Origin: Axinella damicornis
Taxonomy: Eukaryota > Porifera > Demospongiae > Axinellida > Axinellidae
Length of the DNA: 64,000 nt
NCBI GenBank assembly: GCA_963931865.1
Contig: OZ007514.1
Location: forward strand, 992,001 to 1,056,000
Reading direction: 5' to 3'
A model generated the notes under the pieces. The model saw only the letters and a program-made list of their open reading frames with translations. It did not search any database and was not told where the DNA came from. The translations under genes and the position numbers were made by a program. Positions 31,701-46,700 of the stretch are shown one piece after another (position 1 is the stretch's first letter; each line of letters starts with the position of its first letter).

Positions 31701-34700
31701 CAGCCAGGACGGAACTAGCAGCCAGGACGGTAGTAGCAGCCAGGACGGAACTAGCAGCCCGGACGGAACTAGCAGCCAGGTCGGAACTTGCAGCCAGGAC
31801 GGAACTAGCAGCCAGGACGGAACTAGCAGCCAGGACGGAACTAGCAGCCAGGTCGGAACTAGCAGCCAGGACGGAACTAGCAGCCGGGACGGAACTAGCA
31901 GCCAGGACGGAACTAGCAGCCATGACGGAACTAGCAGCCAGGACGGAACTAGCAGCAAGGACGGAACTAGCAGCCAGGACGGAACCAGCAGCCAGGACGG
32001 AACCAGCAGCCAGGACGGAACTAGCAGCCAGGACGGTACTAGCAGCCAGGACGGAACTAGCAGCCAGGACGGAACTAGCAGCCAGGACGGAACTAGCAGC
32101 CAGGTCGGAACTAGCAGCCAGGACGGAACTAGCAGCCAGGACGGTAGTAGCAGCCAGGACGGAACTAGCAGCCCGGACGGAACTAGCAGCCAGGTCGGAA
32201 CTTGCAGCCAGGACGGAACTAGCAGCCAGGACGGAACTAGCAGCCAGGACGGAACTAGCAGCCAGGTCGGAACTAGCAGCCAGGACGGAACTAGCAGCCA
32301 GGACGGTACTAGCTAGCAGCCAGGACGGAACTAGCAGCCAGGACGGAACTAGCAGCCAGGACGGAACTAGCAGCCAGGACGGAACTAGCAGCCAGGACGG
32401 AACTAGCAGCCAGGACGGAACTAGCACCCAGGACGGAACTAGCAGCCACGACGGAACTAGCATCCAGGACGGAACTAGCAGCCAGACCGGAACTAGCAGC
32501 CAGGCCGGAACTAGCAGCCAGGCCGGAACTAGCAGCCAGGCCGGAACTAGCAGCCAGGCCGGAACTAGCAGCCAGGCTGGAACTAGCAGCCAGGCCGGAA
32601 CTAGCAGCCAGGCCGGAACTAGCAGCCAGGCCGGAACTAGCAGCCCGGCCGGAACTAGCAGCCAGGACGGAACTAGCTTCCAGGCCGGAACTAGCAGCCA
32701 GGACGGAACTACAAGCCAGGACGGAACTAGCAGCCAGGTCGGAACTAGCAGCCAGATCGAAACTAGCAGCCAGGACGGAACTAGCAGCCAGGACGGAACT
32801 AGCAGCCAGGACGGAACTAGCAGCCAGGACGGAACTAGCAGCCAGGACGGAACTAGCAGCCAGGACGGTACTAGCAGCCAGGACGGAACTAGCAGCCAGG
32901 ACGGAACTAACAGCCAGGACAGAACTAGCAGCCAGGACGGAAATAGCATCCAGGACGGAACTAGCAGCCAGGACGGAACTAGAAACCGGGACGGAACTAG
33001 CAGCCAGGTCGGAACTAGCAGCCAGGTTGGAACTAGCAGCCAGGACGGAACTAGCAGCAAGGACGGAACTAGCAGCCAGGACGGAACTAGCAGCAAGGAC
33101 GGAACTAGCAACCAGGACGGAACTAGCAGCCAGGACGGAACTAGCAGCCAGGACGGAACTAGCAGCCAGGACGGAACTAGCAGCCAGGACGGAACTAGCA
33201 GCCATGACGGAACTAGCAGCCAGGACGGAACTAGCAGCCAGGACGGAACTAGCAGCCAGGACGGAACCAGCAGCCAGGACGGAACCAGCAGCCAGGACGG
33301 AACTAGCAGCTAGGACGGTACTAGCAGCCAGGACGGAACTAGCAGCCAGGACGGAACTAGCAGCCAGGACGGAACTAGCAGCCAGGACGGAACTAGCAGC
33401 CAGGACGGAACTAGCAGCCAGGACGGAACTAGCAGCCATGACGGAACTAGCAGCCAGGACGGAACTAGCAGCAAGGACGGAACTAGCAGCCAGGACGGAA
33501 CCAGCAGCCAGGACGGAACCAGCAGCCAGGACGGTACTAGCAGCCAGGACGGTACTAGCAGCCAGGACGGAACTAGCAGCCAGGACGGAACTAGCAGCCA
33601 GGACGGAACTAGCAGCCAGGACGGAACTAGCAGCCAGGACGGAACTAGCAGCCAGGACGGAACTAGCAGCCAGGACGGAACTAGCAGCCATGACGGAACT
33701 AGCAGCCAGGACGGAACTAGCAGCCACGACGGAACTAGCAGCCAGGACGGAACTAGCAGCCAGGACGGAACTAGCAGCCAGGACGGAACTAGCAGCCAGG
33801 ACGGAACTAGCAGCCATGACGGAACTAGCAGCCAGGACGGAACTAGCAGCAAGGACGGAACTAGCAGCCAGGACGGAACCAGCAGCCAGGACGGAACCAG
33901 CAGCCAGGACGGAACTAGCAGCCAGGACGGTACTAGCAGCCAGGACGGAACTAGCAGCCAAGACGGAACTAGCAGCCAGGACGGAACTAGCAGCCAGGTC
34001 GGAACTAGCAGCCAGGACGGAACTAGCAGCCAGGACGGAAGTAGCAGCCAGGACGGAACTAGCAGCCCGGACGGAACTAGCAGCCAGGTCGGAACTAGCA
34101 GCCAGGTCGGAACTATAGCAGCCAGGTCGGAACTAGCAGCCAGGACGGAACTAGCAGCCAGGACGGTACTAGCTAGAAGCCAGGACGGAACTAGCAGCCA
34201 GGACGGAACTAGCAGCCAGGACGGAACTAGCAGCCAGGACGGAACTAGCAGCCAGGACGGAACTAGCAGCCAGGACGGAACTAGTACCCAGGACGGAACT
34301 AGCAGCCACGACGGAACTAGCATCAAGGACGGAACTAGCAGCCAGACCGGAACTAGCAGCCAGGACGGAACTAGCAGCCAGGACGGAACTAGCAGCCAGG
34401 ACGGAACTAGCAGCCAGGACGGAACTAGCACCCAGGACGGAACTAGCAGCCACGACGGAACTAGCATCCAGGACGGAACTAGCAGCCAGACCGGAACTAG
34501 CAGCCAGGACGGAACTAGCAGCCAGGCCGGAACTAGCAGCCAGGCCGGAACTAGCAGCCAGGCCGGAACTAGCAGCCAGGCTGGAACTAGCAGCCAGGCC
34601 GGAACTAGCAGCCAGGCCGGAACTAGCAGCCAGGCCGGAACTAGCAGCCCGGCCGGAACTAGCAGCCAGGACGGAACTAGCTTCCAGGCCGGAACTAGCA

Positions 34701-37700
34701 GCCAGGACGGAACTAGAAGCCAGGACGGAACTAGCAGCCAGGTCGGAACTAGCAGCCAGATCGAAACTAGCAGCCAGGACGGAACTAGCAGCCAGGACGG
34801 AACTAGCAGCCAGGACGGAACTAGCAGCCAGGACGGAACTAGCAGCCAGGACGGAACTAGCAGCCAGGACGGTACTAGCAGCCAGGACGGAACTAGCAGC
34901 CAGGACGGAACTAACAGCCAGGACAGAACTAGCAGCCAGGACGGAAATAGCATCCAGGACGGAACTAGCAGCCGGGACGGAACTAGAAACCGGGACGGAA
35001 CTAGCAGCCAGGTCGGAAAGAGCAGCCAGGTCGGAACTAGCAGCCATGACGGAACTAGCAGCAAGGACGGAACTAGCATCCAGGACGGAACTAGCAGCCA
35101 GGACGGAACTAGCAGCCAGGACGGAACTAGCAGCCAGGACGGAACTAGCAGCCAGGACGGAACTAGCAGCCAGGACGGAACTAGCAGCCAGGACGGAACT
35201 AGCAGCCATGACGGAACTAGCAGCCAGGACGGAACTAGCAGCCAGGACGGAACTAGCAGCCAGGACGGAACCAGCAGCCAGGACGGAACCAGCAGCCAGG
35301 ACGGAACTAGCAGCTAGGACGGTACTAGCAGCCAGGACGGAACTAGCAGCCAGGACGGAACTAGCAACCAGGACGGAACTAGCAGCCAGGACGGAACTAG
35401 CAGCCAGGTCGGAACTAGCAGCCAGGACGGAACTAGCAGCCAGGACGGAAGTAGCAGCCAGGACTGAACTAGCAGCCAGGACGGAACTAGCAGCCAGGAC
35501 GGAACTTGCAGCCAGGACGGAACTAGCAGCCAGGACGGAACTAGCAGCCAGGACGGAACTAGCAGCCAGGACGGAACTAGCAGCCAGGACGGAACTAGCA
35601 GCCAGGACGGAAATAGCAGCCAGGACGGTAATAGCTAGCAGCCAGGACGGAACTAGCAGCCAGGACGGAACTAGCAGCCAAGACGGAACTAGCAGCCAGG
35701 ACGGAACTAGCAGCCAGGACGGAACTAGCAGCCAGGACGGAACTAGCATCCAGGACAGAACTAACAGCCAGGACGGAACTAGAAGCCAGGACGGAACTAG
35801 AAGCCAGGACGGAACTAGCAGCCAGGACGGAACTAGCACCCAGGACGGAACTATCAGCCACGACGGAACTAGCATCCAGGACGAAACTAGCACCCAGGAC
35901 GGAACTAGCAGCCAGGTCGGAACTAGCAGCCAGGTCGGAACTAGCAGCCAGGACGGAACTAGCAGCAAGGACGGAACTAGCAGCCAGGACGGAACTAGCA
36001 GCCAGGACGGACCTAGCAGCCAGGACGGAACTAGCAGCCAGGACGGAACTAGCAGCCAGGACGGAACTAGCAGCCAGGACGGAACTAGCATCCAGGACGA
36101 AACTAGCACCCAGGACGGAACTAGAAGCCAGGTCGGAACTAGCAGCCAGGACGGAACTAGCAGTCAGGACGGTACTAGCAGCCAGGACGGAAGTAGCAGC
36201 CAGGACGGAACTAGCAGCCAGGACGGAACTAGCAGCCAGGACGGAACTTGCAGCCAGGACGGAACTAGCAGCCAGGACGGAACTAGCAGCCAGGACGGAA
36301 GTAGCAGCCAGGACGGAACTAGCAGCCAGGACGGAACTAGCAGCCAGGACAGAACTTGCAGCCAGGACGGAACTAGCAGCCAGGACGGAACTAGCAGCCA
36401 GGACGGAACTAGCAGCCAGGTCGGAACTAGCAGCCAGGTCGGAACTAGCAGCCAGGACGGAACTAGCAGGCAAGACGGAACTAGCAGCCAGGACGGAACT
36501 AGCAGCCAGGACGGAACTAGCAGCCAGGACGGAACTAGCAGCCAGGACGGAACTAGCAGCCCGGACGGAACTAGCAGCCAGGTCGGAACTTGCAGCCAGG
36601 ACGGAACTAGCAGCCAGGACGGAACTAGCAGCCAGGACGGAACTAGCAGCCAGGACGGAACTAGCAGCCAGGACGGAACTAGCAGCCAGGTCGGAACTAG
36701 CAGCCAGGTCGGAACTAGCAGCCTGGACGGAACTAGCAGCCAGGACGGAACTAGCAGCCAGGACGGAAATAGCATCCAGGACGGAACTAGCATCCAGGAC
36801 GGAACTAGAAGCCAGGACGGAACTAGCAGCCAGGTCGGAACTAGCAGCCAGGTCGGAACTAGCAGCCAGGACGGAACTAGCAGCCAGGACGGTACTAGCT
36901 AGCAGCCAGGACGGAACTAGCAGCCAGGACGGAACTAGCAGCCAGGACGGAACTAGCAGCCAGGACGGAACTAGCAGCCAGGACGGAACTAGCAGCCAGG
37001 ACGGAACTAGCACCCAGGACGGAACTAGCAGCCACGACGGAACTAGCATCCAGGACGGAACTAGCAGCCAGACCGGAACTAGCAGCCAGGCCGGAACTAG
37101 CAGCCAGGCCGGAACTAGCAGCCAGGCCGGAACTAGCAGCCTGGCCGGAACTAGCAGCCAGGCTGGAACTAGCAGCCAGGCCGGAACTAGCAGCCAGGCC
37201 GGAACTAGCAGCCAGGCCGGAACTAGCAGCCCGGCCGGAACTAGCAGCCAGGACGGAACTAGCTTCCAGGCCGGAACTAGCAGCCAGGACGGAACTAGAA
37301 GCCAGGACGGAACTAGCAGCCAGGACGGAACTAGCAGCCAGGACGGAACTAGCAGCCAGGACGGAACTAGCAGCCAGGACGGAACTAGCATCCAGGACGA
37401 AACTAGCACCCAGGACGGAACTAGAAGCCAGGTCGGAACTAGCAGCCAGGACGGAACTAGCAGTCAGGACGGTACTAGCAGCCAGGACGGAAGTAGCAGC
37501 CAGGACGGAACTAGCAGCCAGGACGGAACTAGCAGCCAGGACGGAACTTGCAGCCAGGACGGAACTAGCAGCCAGGACGGAACTAGCAGCCAGGACGGAA
37601 GTAGCAGCCAGGACGGAACTAGCAGCCAGGACGGAACTAGCAGCCAGGACGGAACTTGCAGCCAGGACGGAACTAGCAGCCAGGACGGAACTAGCAGCCA

Positions 37701-40700
37701 GGACGGAACTAGCAGCCAGGTCGGAACTAGCAGCCAGGTCGGAACTAGCAGCCAGGACGGAACTAGCAGGCAAGACGGAACTAGCAGCCAGGACGGAACT
37801 AGCAGCCAGGACGGAACTAGCAGCCAGGACGGAACTAGCAGCCAGGACGGAACTAGCAGCCCGGACGGAACTAGCAGCCAGGTCGGAACTAGCAGCCAGG
37901 ACGGAACTAGCAGCCAGGACGGAACTAGCAGCCAGGACGGAACTAGCAGCCAGGACGGAACTAGCAGCCAGGACGGAACTAGCAGCCAGGTCGGAACTAG
38001 CAGCCAGGTCGGAACTAGCAGCCTGGACGGAACTAGCAGCCAGGACGGAACTAGCAGCCAGGACGGAAATAGCATCCAGGACGGAACTAGCATCCAGGAC
38101 GGAACTAGAAGCCAGGACGGAACTAGCAGCCAGGTCGGAACTAGCAGCCAGGTCGGAACTAGCAGCCAGGACGGAACTAGCAGCCAGGACGGTACTAGCT
38201 AGCAGCCAGGACGGAACTAGCAGCCAGGACGGAACTAGCAGCCAGGCCGGAACTAGCAGCCAGGCCGGAACTAGCAGCCCGGCCGGAACTAGCAGCCAGG
38301 ACGGAACTAGCTTCCAGGCCGGAACTAGCAGCCAGGACGGAACTAGAAGCCATGACGGACCTAGCAGCCAGGACGGAACTAGCAGCCAGGACGGAACTAG
38401 CAGCCAGGACGGAACTAGCAGCCAGGACGGAACTAGCATCCAGGACGAAACTAGCACCCAGGACGGAACTAGAAGCCAGGTCGGAACTAGCAGCCAGGAC
38501 GGAACTAGCAGTCAGGACGGTACTAGCAGCCAGGACGGAAGTAGCAGCCAGGACGGAACTAGCAGCCAGGACGGAACTAGCAGCCAGGACGGAACTTGCA
38601 GCCAGGACGGAACTAGCAGCCAGGACGGAACTAGCAGCCAGGACGGAAGTAGCAGCCAGGACGGAACTAGCAGCCAGGACGGAACTAGCAGCCAGGACGG
38701 AACTTGCAGCCAGGACGGAACTAGCAGCCAGGACGGAACTAGCAGCCAGGACGGAACTAGCAGCCAGGTCGGAACTAGCAGCCAGGTCGGAACTAGCAGC
38801 CAGGACGGAACTAGCAGGCAAGACGGAACTAGCAGCCAGGACGGAACTAGCAGCCAGGACGGAACTAGCAGCCAGGACGGAACTAGCAGCCAGGACGGAA
38901 CTAGCAGCCCGGACGGAACTAGCAGCCAGGTCGGAACTTGCAGCCAGGACGGAACTAGCAGCCAGGACGGAACTAGCAGCCAGGACGGAACTAGCAGCCA
39001 GGACGGAACTAGCAGCCAGGACGGAACTAGCAGCCAGGTCGGAACTAGCAGCCAGGTCGGAACTAGCAGCCTGGACGGAACTAGCAGCCAGGACGGAACT
39101 AGCAGCCAGGACGGAAATAGCATCCAGGACGGAACTAGCATCCAGGACGGAACTAGAAGCCAGGACGGAACTAGCAGCCAGGTCGGAACTAGCAGCCAGG
39201 TCGGAACTAGCAGCCAGGACGGAACTAGCAGCCAGGACGGTACTAGCTAGCAGCCAGGACGGAACTAGCAGCCAGGACGGAACTAGCAGCCAGGACGGAA
39301 CTAGCAGCCAGGACGGAACTAGCAGCCAGGACGGAACTAGCAGCCAGGACGGAACTAGCACCCAGGACGGAACTAGCAGCCACGACGGAACTAGCATCCA
39401 GGACGGAACTAGCAGCCAGACCGGAACTAGCAGCCAGGCCGGAACTAGCAGCCAGGCCGGAACTAGCAGCCAGGCCGGAACTAGCAGCCTGGCCGGAACT
39501 AGCAGCCAGGCTGGAACTAGCAGCCAGGCCGGAACTAGCAGCCAGGCCGGAACTAGCAGCCAGGCCGGAACTAGCAGCCCGGCCGGAACTAGCAGCCAGG
39601 ACGGAACTAGCTTCCAGGCCGGAACTAGCAGCCAGGACGGAACTAGAAGCCAGGACGGAACTAGCAGCCAGGTCGGAACTAGCAGCCAGATCGAAACTAG
39701 CAGCCAGGACGGAACTAGCAGCCAGGACGGAACTAGCAGCCAGGACGGAACTAGCAGCCAGGACGGAACTAGCAGCCAGGACGGTACTAGCAGCCAGGAC
39801 GGAACTAGCAGCCAGGACTGAACTAACAGCCAGGACAGAACTAGCAGCCAGGACGGAAATAGCATCCAGGACGGAACTAGCAGCCAGGACGGAACTAGAA
39901 ACCGGGACGGAACTAGCATCCAGGTCGGAACTAGCAGCCAGGTCGGAACTAGCAGCCAGGACGGAACTAGCACCCAGGACGGAACTAGCAGCCAGGACGG
40001 AACTAGCAGCCAGGACGGAACTAGCAGCCAGGACGGAACTAGCAGCCAGGACGGAACTAGCAGCCAGGACGGAACTAGCAGCCAGGACGGAACTAGCAGC
40101 CAGGACGGAACTAGCAGCCAGGACGGAACTAGCAGCCATGACGGAACTAGCAGCCAGGACGGAACTAGCAGCCAGGACGGAACTAGCAGCCAGGACGGAA
40201 CCAGCAGCCAGGACGGAACCAGCAGCCAGGACGGAACTAGCAGCTAGGACGGTACTAGCAGCCAGGACGGAACTAGCAGCCAGGACGGAACTAGCAGCCA
40301 GGACGGAACTAGCAGCCAGGACGGAACTAGCAGCCAGGTCGGAACTAGCAGCCAGGACGGAACTAGCAGCCAGGACGGAAGTAGCAGCCAGGACGGAACT
40401 AGCAGCCAGGACGGAACTAGCAGCCAGGACGGAACTTGCAGCCAGGACGGAACTAGCAGCCAGGACGGAACTAGCAGCCAGGACGGAACTAGCAGCCAGG
40501 ACGGAACTAGCAGCCAGGACGGAACTAGCAGCCAGGCCGGAACTAGCAGCCAGGACGGAACTAGCAGCCAGGACGGAACTAGCAGCCAGGACGGAACTAG
40601 CAGCCAGGACGGAACTAGCAGCCAGGCCGGAACTAGCAGCCAGGACGGAACTAGCAGCCAGGACGGAACTAGCAGCCAGGACGGAACTAGCAGCCAGGAC

Positions 40701-43700
40701 GGAAATAGCATCCAGGACGGAACTAGCATCCAGGACGGAACTAGAAGCCAGGACGGAACTAGCAGCCAGGTCGGAACTAGCAGCCAGGACGGAACTAGCA
40801 GCCAAGACGGAACTAGCAGCCAGGACGGAACTAGCAGCCAGGACGGAACTAGCAGCCAGGACGGAACTAGCACCCAGGACGGAACTAGCAGCCACGACGG
40901 AACTAGCATCCAGGACAGAACTAACAGCCAGGACGGAACTAGAAGCCAGGACGGAACTAGAAGCCAGGACGGAACTAGCAGCCAGGACGGAACTAGCACC
41001 CAGGACGGAACTAGCAGCCACGACGGAACTAGCATCCAGGACGAAACTAGCACCCAGGACGGAACTAGCAGCCAGTTCGGAACTAGCAGCCAGGTCGGAA
41101 CTAGCAGCCAGGACGGAACTAGCAGCAAGGACGGAACTAGCAGCCAGGACGGAACTAGCAGCCAGGACGGACCTAGCAGCCAGGACGGAACTAGCAGCCA
41201 GGACGGAACTAGCAGCCAGGACGGAACTAGCAGCCAGGACGGAACTAGCATCCAGGACGAAACTAGCACCCAGGACGGAACTAGAAGCCAGGTCGGAACT
41301 AGCAGCCAGGACGGAACTAGCAGTCAGGACGGTACTAGCTAGCAGCCAGGACGGAACTAGCAGCCAGGACGGAACTAGCAGCCAAGACGGACCTAGCAGC
41401 CAGGACGGAACTAGCAGCCAGGACGGAACTAGCAGCCAGGACGGAACTAGCACCCAGGACGGAACTAGCAGCCACGACGGAACTAGCATCCAGGACGAAA
41501 CTAGCACCCAGGACGGAACTAGCAGCCAGGTCGGAACTAGCAGCCAGGACGGAACTAGCAGGCAAGACGGAACTAGCAGCCAGGACGGAACTAGCAGCCA
41601 GGACGGAACTAGCAGCCAGGACGGACCTAGCAGCCAGGACGGAACTAGCAGCCAGGACGGAACTAGCAGCCAGGACGGAACTAGCAGCCAGGACGGTACT
41701 AGCAGCCAGGACGGAACTAGCAGCCAGGACGGAACTAGCAACCAGGACGGAACTAGCAGCCAGGACGGAACTAGCATCCAGGACGGAACTAGCAGCCAAG
41801 ACGGAACTAGAAACCAGGACGGAACTAGCAGCCAGGTCGGAACTAGCAGCCAGGACGGAACTAGCAGCCAGGACGGAACTAGCAGCCAGGACGGAACTAG
41901 CAGCCAATACGGAACTAGCAGCCAGGACGGAACTAGCAGCAAGGACGGAACTAGCAGCCAGGACGGAACTAGCAGCCAGGACGGAACTAGCACCCAGGAG
42001 GGAACTAGCAGCCAGGACGGAACTAGCATCCTGGACGGAACTACAGTCAGGACTCAACTAGAAGCCAGGACGGAACTAGCAGCCAGGTCGGAACTAGCAG
42101 CCAGGTCGGAACTAGCAGCCGGGACGGAACTAGCAGGCAAGACGGAACTAGCAGCCAGGACGGAACTAGCAGCCAGGACGGAACTAGCAGCCAGGACGGA
42201 ACTAGCAGCCAGGACGGAACTAGCAGCCAAGACGGAACTAGCAGCCAGGACGGAACTAGCAGCCAGGACGTAACTAGCAGCAAAGACGGAACTAGCAGCC
42301 TGGTCGGAACTAGCAGCCAGGACGGAACTATCAGCCAGGACGGAACTAGCAGCCAGGGCGGAACTAACAGCCACGACGGAACTAGCAGCCAAGACGGAAC
42401 TAGCAGCCAGGACGGAACTAGCAGCCAGGACGGAACTAGCAGCCAGGACGGAACTAGCAGCCAGGACGGAACTAGCAGCCAGGACGGAACTAGCAGCCAC
42501 GACGGAACTAGCATCCAGGACGAAACTAGCACCCAGGACGGAACTAGCAGCCAGGTCGGAACTAGCAGCCAGGTCGGAACTAGCAGCCAGGACGGAACTA
42601 GCAGCAAGGACGGAACTAGCAGCCAGGACGGAACTAGCAGCCAGGACGGACCTAGCAGCCAGGACGGAACTAGCAGCCAGGACGGAACTAGCAGCCAGGA
42701 CGGAACTAGCAGCCAGGACGGAACTAGCATCCAGGACGAAACTAGCACCCAGGACGGAACTAGAAGCCAGGTCGAAACTAGCAGCCAGGACGGAACTAGC
42801 AGTCAGGACGGTACTAGCTAGCAGCCAGGACGGAACTAGCAGCCAGGACGGAACTAGCAGCCAAGACGGACCTAGCAGCCAGGACGGAACTAGCAGCCAG
42901 GACGGAACTAGCAGCCAGGACGGAACTAGCACCCAGGACGGAACTAGCAGCCACGACGGAACTAGCATCCAGGACAGAACTAACAGCCAGGACGGAACTA
43001 GAAGCCAGGACGGAACTAGCAGCCAGGACGGAACTAGCAGCCAGGACGGAACTAGCACCCAGGACGGAACTAGCAGCCACGACGGAACTAGCATCCAGGA
43101 CGAAACTAGCACCCAGGACGGAACTAGCAGCCAGGTCGGAACTAGCAGCCAGGACGGAACTAGCAGGCAAGACGGAACTAGCAGCCAGGACGGAACTAGC
43201 AGCCAGGACGGAACTAGCAGCCAGGACGGAACTAGCATCCAGGACGGAACTAGCAGCCAAGACGGAACTAGAAACCAGGACGGAACTAGCAGCCAGGTCG
43301 GAACTAGCAGCCAGAACGGAACTAGCAGCCAGGACGGAACTAGCAGCCAGGACGGAACTAGCAGCCAATACGGAACTAGCAGCCAGGACGGAACTAGCAG
43401 CAAGGACGGAACTAGCAGCCAGGACGGAACTAGCAGCCAGGACGGAACTAGCACCCAGGAGGGAACTAGCAGCCAGGACGGAACTAGCATCCTGGACGGA
43501 ACTACAGTCAGGACTCAACTAGAAGCCAGGACGGAACTAGCAGCCAGGTCGGAACTAGCAGCCAGGTCGGAACTAGCAGCCGGGACGGAACTAGCAGGCA
43601 AGACGGAACTAGCAGCCAGGACGGAACTAGCAGCCAGGACGGAACTAGCAGCCAGGACGGAACTAGCAGCCAGGACGGAACTAGCAGCCAAGACGGAACT

Positions 43701-46700
43701 AGCAGCCAGGACGGAACTAGCAGCCAGGACGTAACTAGCAGCAAAGACGGAACTAGCAGCCTGGTCGGAACTAGCAGCCAGGACGGAACTATCAGCCAGG
43801 ACGGAACTAGCAGCCAGGGCGGAACTAACAGCCACGACGGAACTAGCAGCCAAGACGGAACTAGCAGCCAGGACGGAACTAGCAGCCAGGACGGAACTAG
43901 CAGCCAGGACGGAACTAGCAGCCAGGACGGAACTAGCAGCCAGGACGGAACTAGCAGCCACGACGGAACTAGCATCCAGGACGAAACTAGCACCCAGGAC
44001 GGAACTAGCAGCCAGGTCGGAACTAGCAGCCAGGTCGGAACTAGCAGCCAGGACGGAACTAGCAGCAAGGACGGAACTAGCAGCCAGGACGGAACTAGCA
44101 GCCAGGACGGACCTAGCAGCCAGGACGGAACTAGCAGCCAGGACGGAACTAGCAGCCAGGACGGAACTAGCAGCCAGGACGGAACTAGCATCCAGGACGA
44201 AACTAGCACCCAGGACGGAACTAGAAGCCAGGTCGAAACTAGCAGCCAGGACGGAACTAGCAGTCAGGACGGTACTAGCTAGCAGCCAGGACGGAACTAG
44301 CAGCCAGGACGGAACTAGCAGCCAAGACGGACCTAGCAGCCAGGACGGAACTAGCAGCCAGGACGGAACTAGCAGCCAGGACGGAACTAGCACCCAGGAC
44401 GGAACTAGCAGCCACGACGGAACTAGCATCCAGGACAGAACTAACAGCCAGGACGGAACTAGAAGCCAGGACGGAACTAGCAGCCAGGACGGAACTAGCA
44501 GCCAGGACGGAACTAGCACCCAGGACGGAACTAGCAGCCACGACGGAACTAGCATCCAGGACGAAACTAGCACCCAGGACGGAACTAGCAGCCAGGTCGG
44601 AACTAGCAGCCAGGACGGAACTAGCAGGCAAGACGGAACTAGCAGCCAGGACGGAACTAGCAGCCAGGACGGAACTAGCAGCCAGGACGGACCTAGCAGC
44701 CAGGACGGAACTAGCAGCCAGGACGGAACTAGCAGCCAGGACGGAACTAGCAGCCAGGACGGTACTAGCAGCCAGGACGGAACTAGCAGCCAGGACGGAA
44801 CTAGCAACCAGGACGGAACTAGCAGCCAGGACGGAACTAGCATCCAGGACGGAACTAGCAGCCAAGACGGAACTAGAAACCAGGACGGAACTAGCAGCCA
44901 GGTCGGAACTAGCAGCCAGGACGGAACTAGCAGCCAGGACGGAACTAGCAGCCAGGACGGAACTAGCAGCCAATACGGAACTAGCAGCCAGGACGGAACT
45001 AGCAGCAAGGACGGAACTAGCAGCCAGGACGGAACTAGCAGCCAGGACGGAACTAGCACCCAGGAGGGAACTAGCAGCCAGGACGGAACTAGCATCCTGG
45101 ACGGAACTACAGTCAGGACTCAACTAGAAGCCAGGACGGAACTAGCAGCCAGGTCGGAACTAGCAGCCAGGTCGGAACTAGCAGCCAGGACGGAACTAGC
45201 AGGCAAGACGGAACTAGCAGCCAGGACGGAACTAGCAGCCAGGACGGAACTAGCAGCCAGGACGGAACTAGCAGCCAGGACGGAACTAGCAGCCAAGACG
45301 GAACTAGCAGCCAGGACGGAACTAGCAGCCAGGACGTAACTAGCAGCAAAGACGGAACTAGCAGCCTGGTCGGAACTAGCAGCCAGGACGGAACTATCAG
45401 CCAGGACGGAACTAGCAGCCAGGGCGGAACTAACAGCCACGACGGAACTAGCAGCCAAGACGGAACTAGCAGCCAGGACGGAACTAGCAGCCAGGACGGA
45501 ACTAGCAGCCAGGACGGAACTAGCAGCCAGGACGGAACTAGCAGCCAGGACGGAACTAGCAGCCACGACGGAACTAGCATCCAGGACGAAACTAGCACCC
45601 AGGACGGAACTAGCAGCCAGGTCGGAACTAGCAGCCAGGTCGGAACTAGCAGCCAGGACGGAACTAGCAGCAAGGACGGAACTAGCAGCCAGGACGGAAC
45701 TAGCAGCCAGGACGGACCTAGCAGCCAGGACGGAACTAGCAGCCAGGACGGAACTAGCAGCCAGGACGGAACTAGCAGCCAGGACGGAACTAGCATCCAG
45801 GACGAAACTAGCACCCAGGACGGAACTAGAAGCCAGGTCGGAACTAGCAGCCAGGACGGAACTAGCAGTCAGGACGGTACTAGCTAGCAGCCAGGACGGA
45901 ACTAGCAGCCAGGACGGAACTAGCAGCCAAGACGGACCTAGCAGCCAGGACGGAACTAGCAGCCAGGACGGAACTAGCAGCCAGGACGGAACTAGCACCC
46001 AGGACGGAACTAGCAGCCACGACGGAACTAGCATCCAGGACAGAACTAACAGCCAGGACGGAACTAGAAGCCAGGACGGAACTAGAAGCCAGGACGGAAC
46101 TAGCAGCCAGGACGGAACTAGCACCCAGGACGGAACTAGCAGCCACGACGGAACTAGCATCCAGGACGGAACTAGCACCCAGGACGGAACTAGCAGCCAG
46201 GACGAAACTAGCACCCAGGACGGAACTAGCAGCCAGGTCGGAACTAGCAGCCAGGACGGAACTAGCAGGCAAGACGGAACTAGCAGCCAGGACGGAACTA
46301 GCAGCCAGGACGGAACTAGCAGCCAGGACGGACCTAGCAGCCAGGACGGAACTAGCAGCCAGGACGGAACTAGCAGCCAGGACGGAACTAGCAGCCAGGA
46401 CGGTACTAGCAGCCAGGACGGAACTAGCAGCCAGGACGGAACTAGCAACCAGGACGGAACTAGCAGCCAGGACGGAACTAGCATCCAGGACGGAACTAGC
46501 AGCCAAGACGGAACTAGAAACCAGGACGGAACTAGCAGCCAGGTCGGAACTAGCAGCCAGGACGGAACTAGCAGCCAGGACGGAACTAGCAGCCAGGACG
46601 GAACTAGCAGCCAATACGGAACTAGCAGCCAGGACGGAACTAGCAGCAAGGACGGAACTAGCAGCCAGGACGGAACTAGCAGCCAGGACGGAACTAGCAC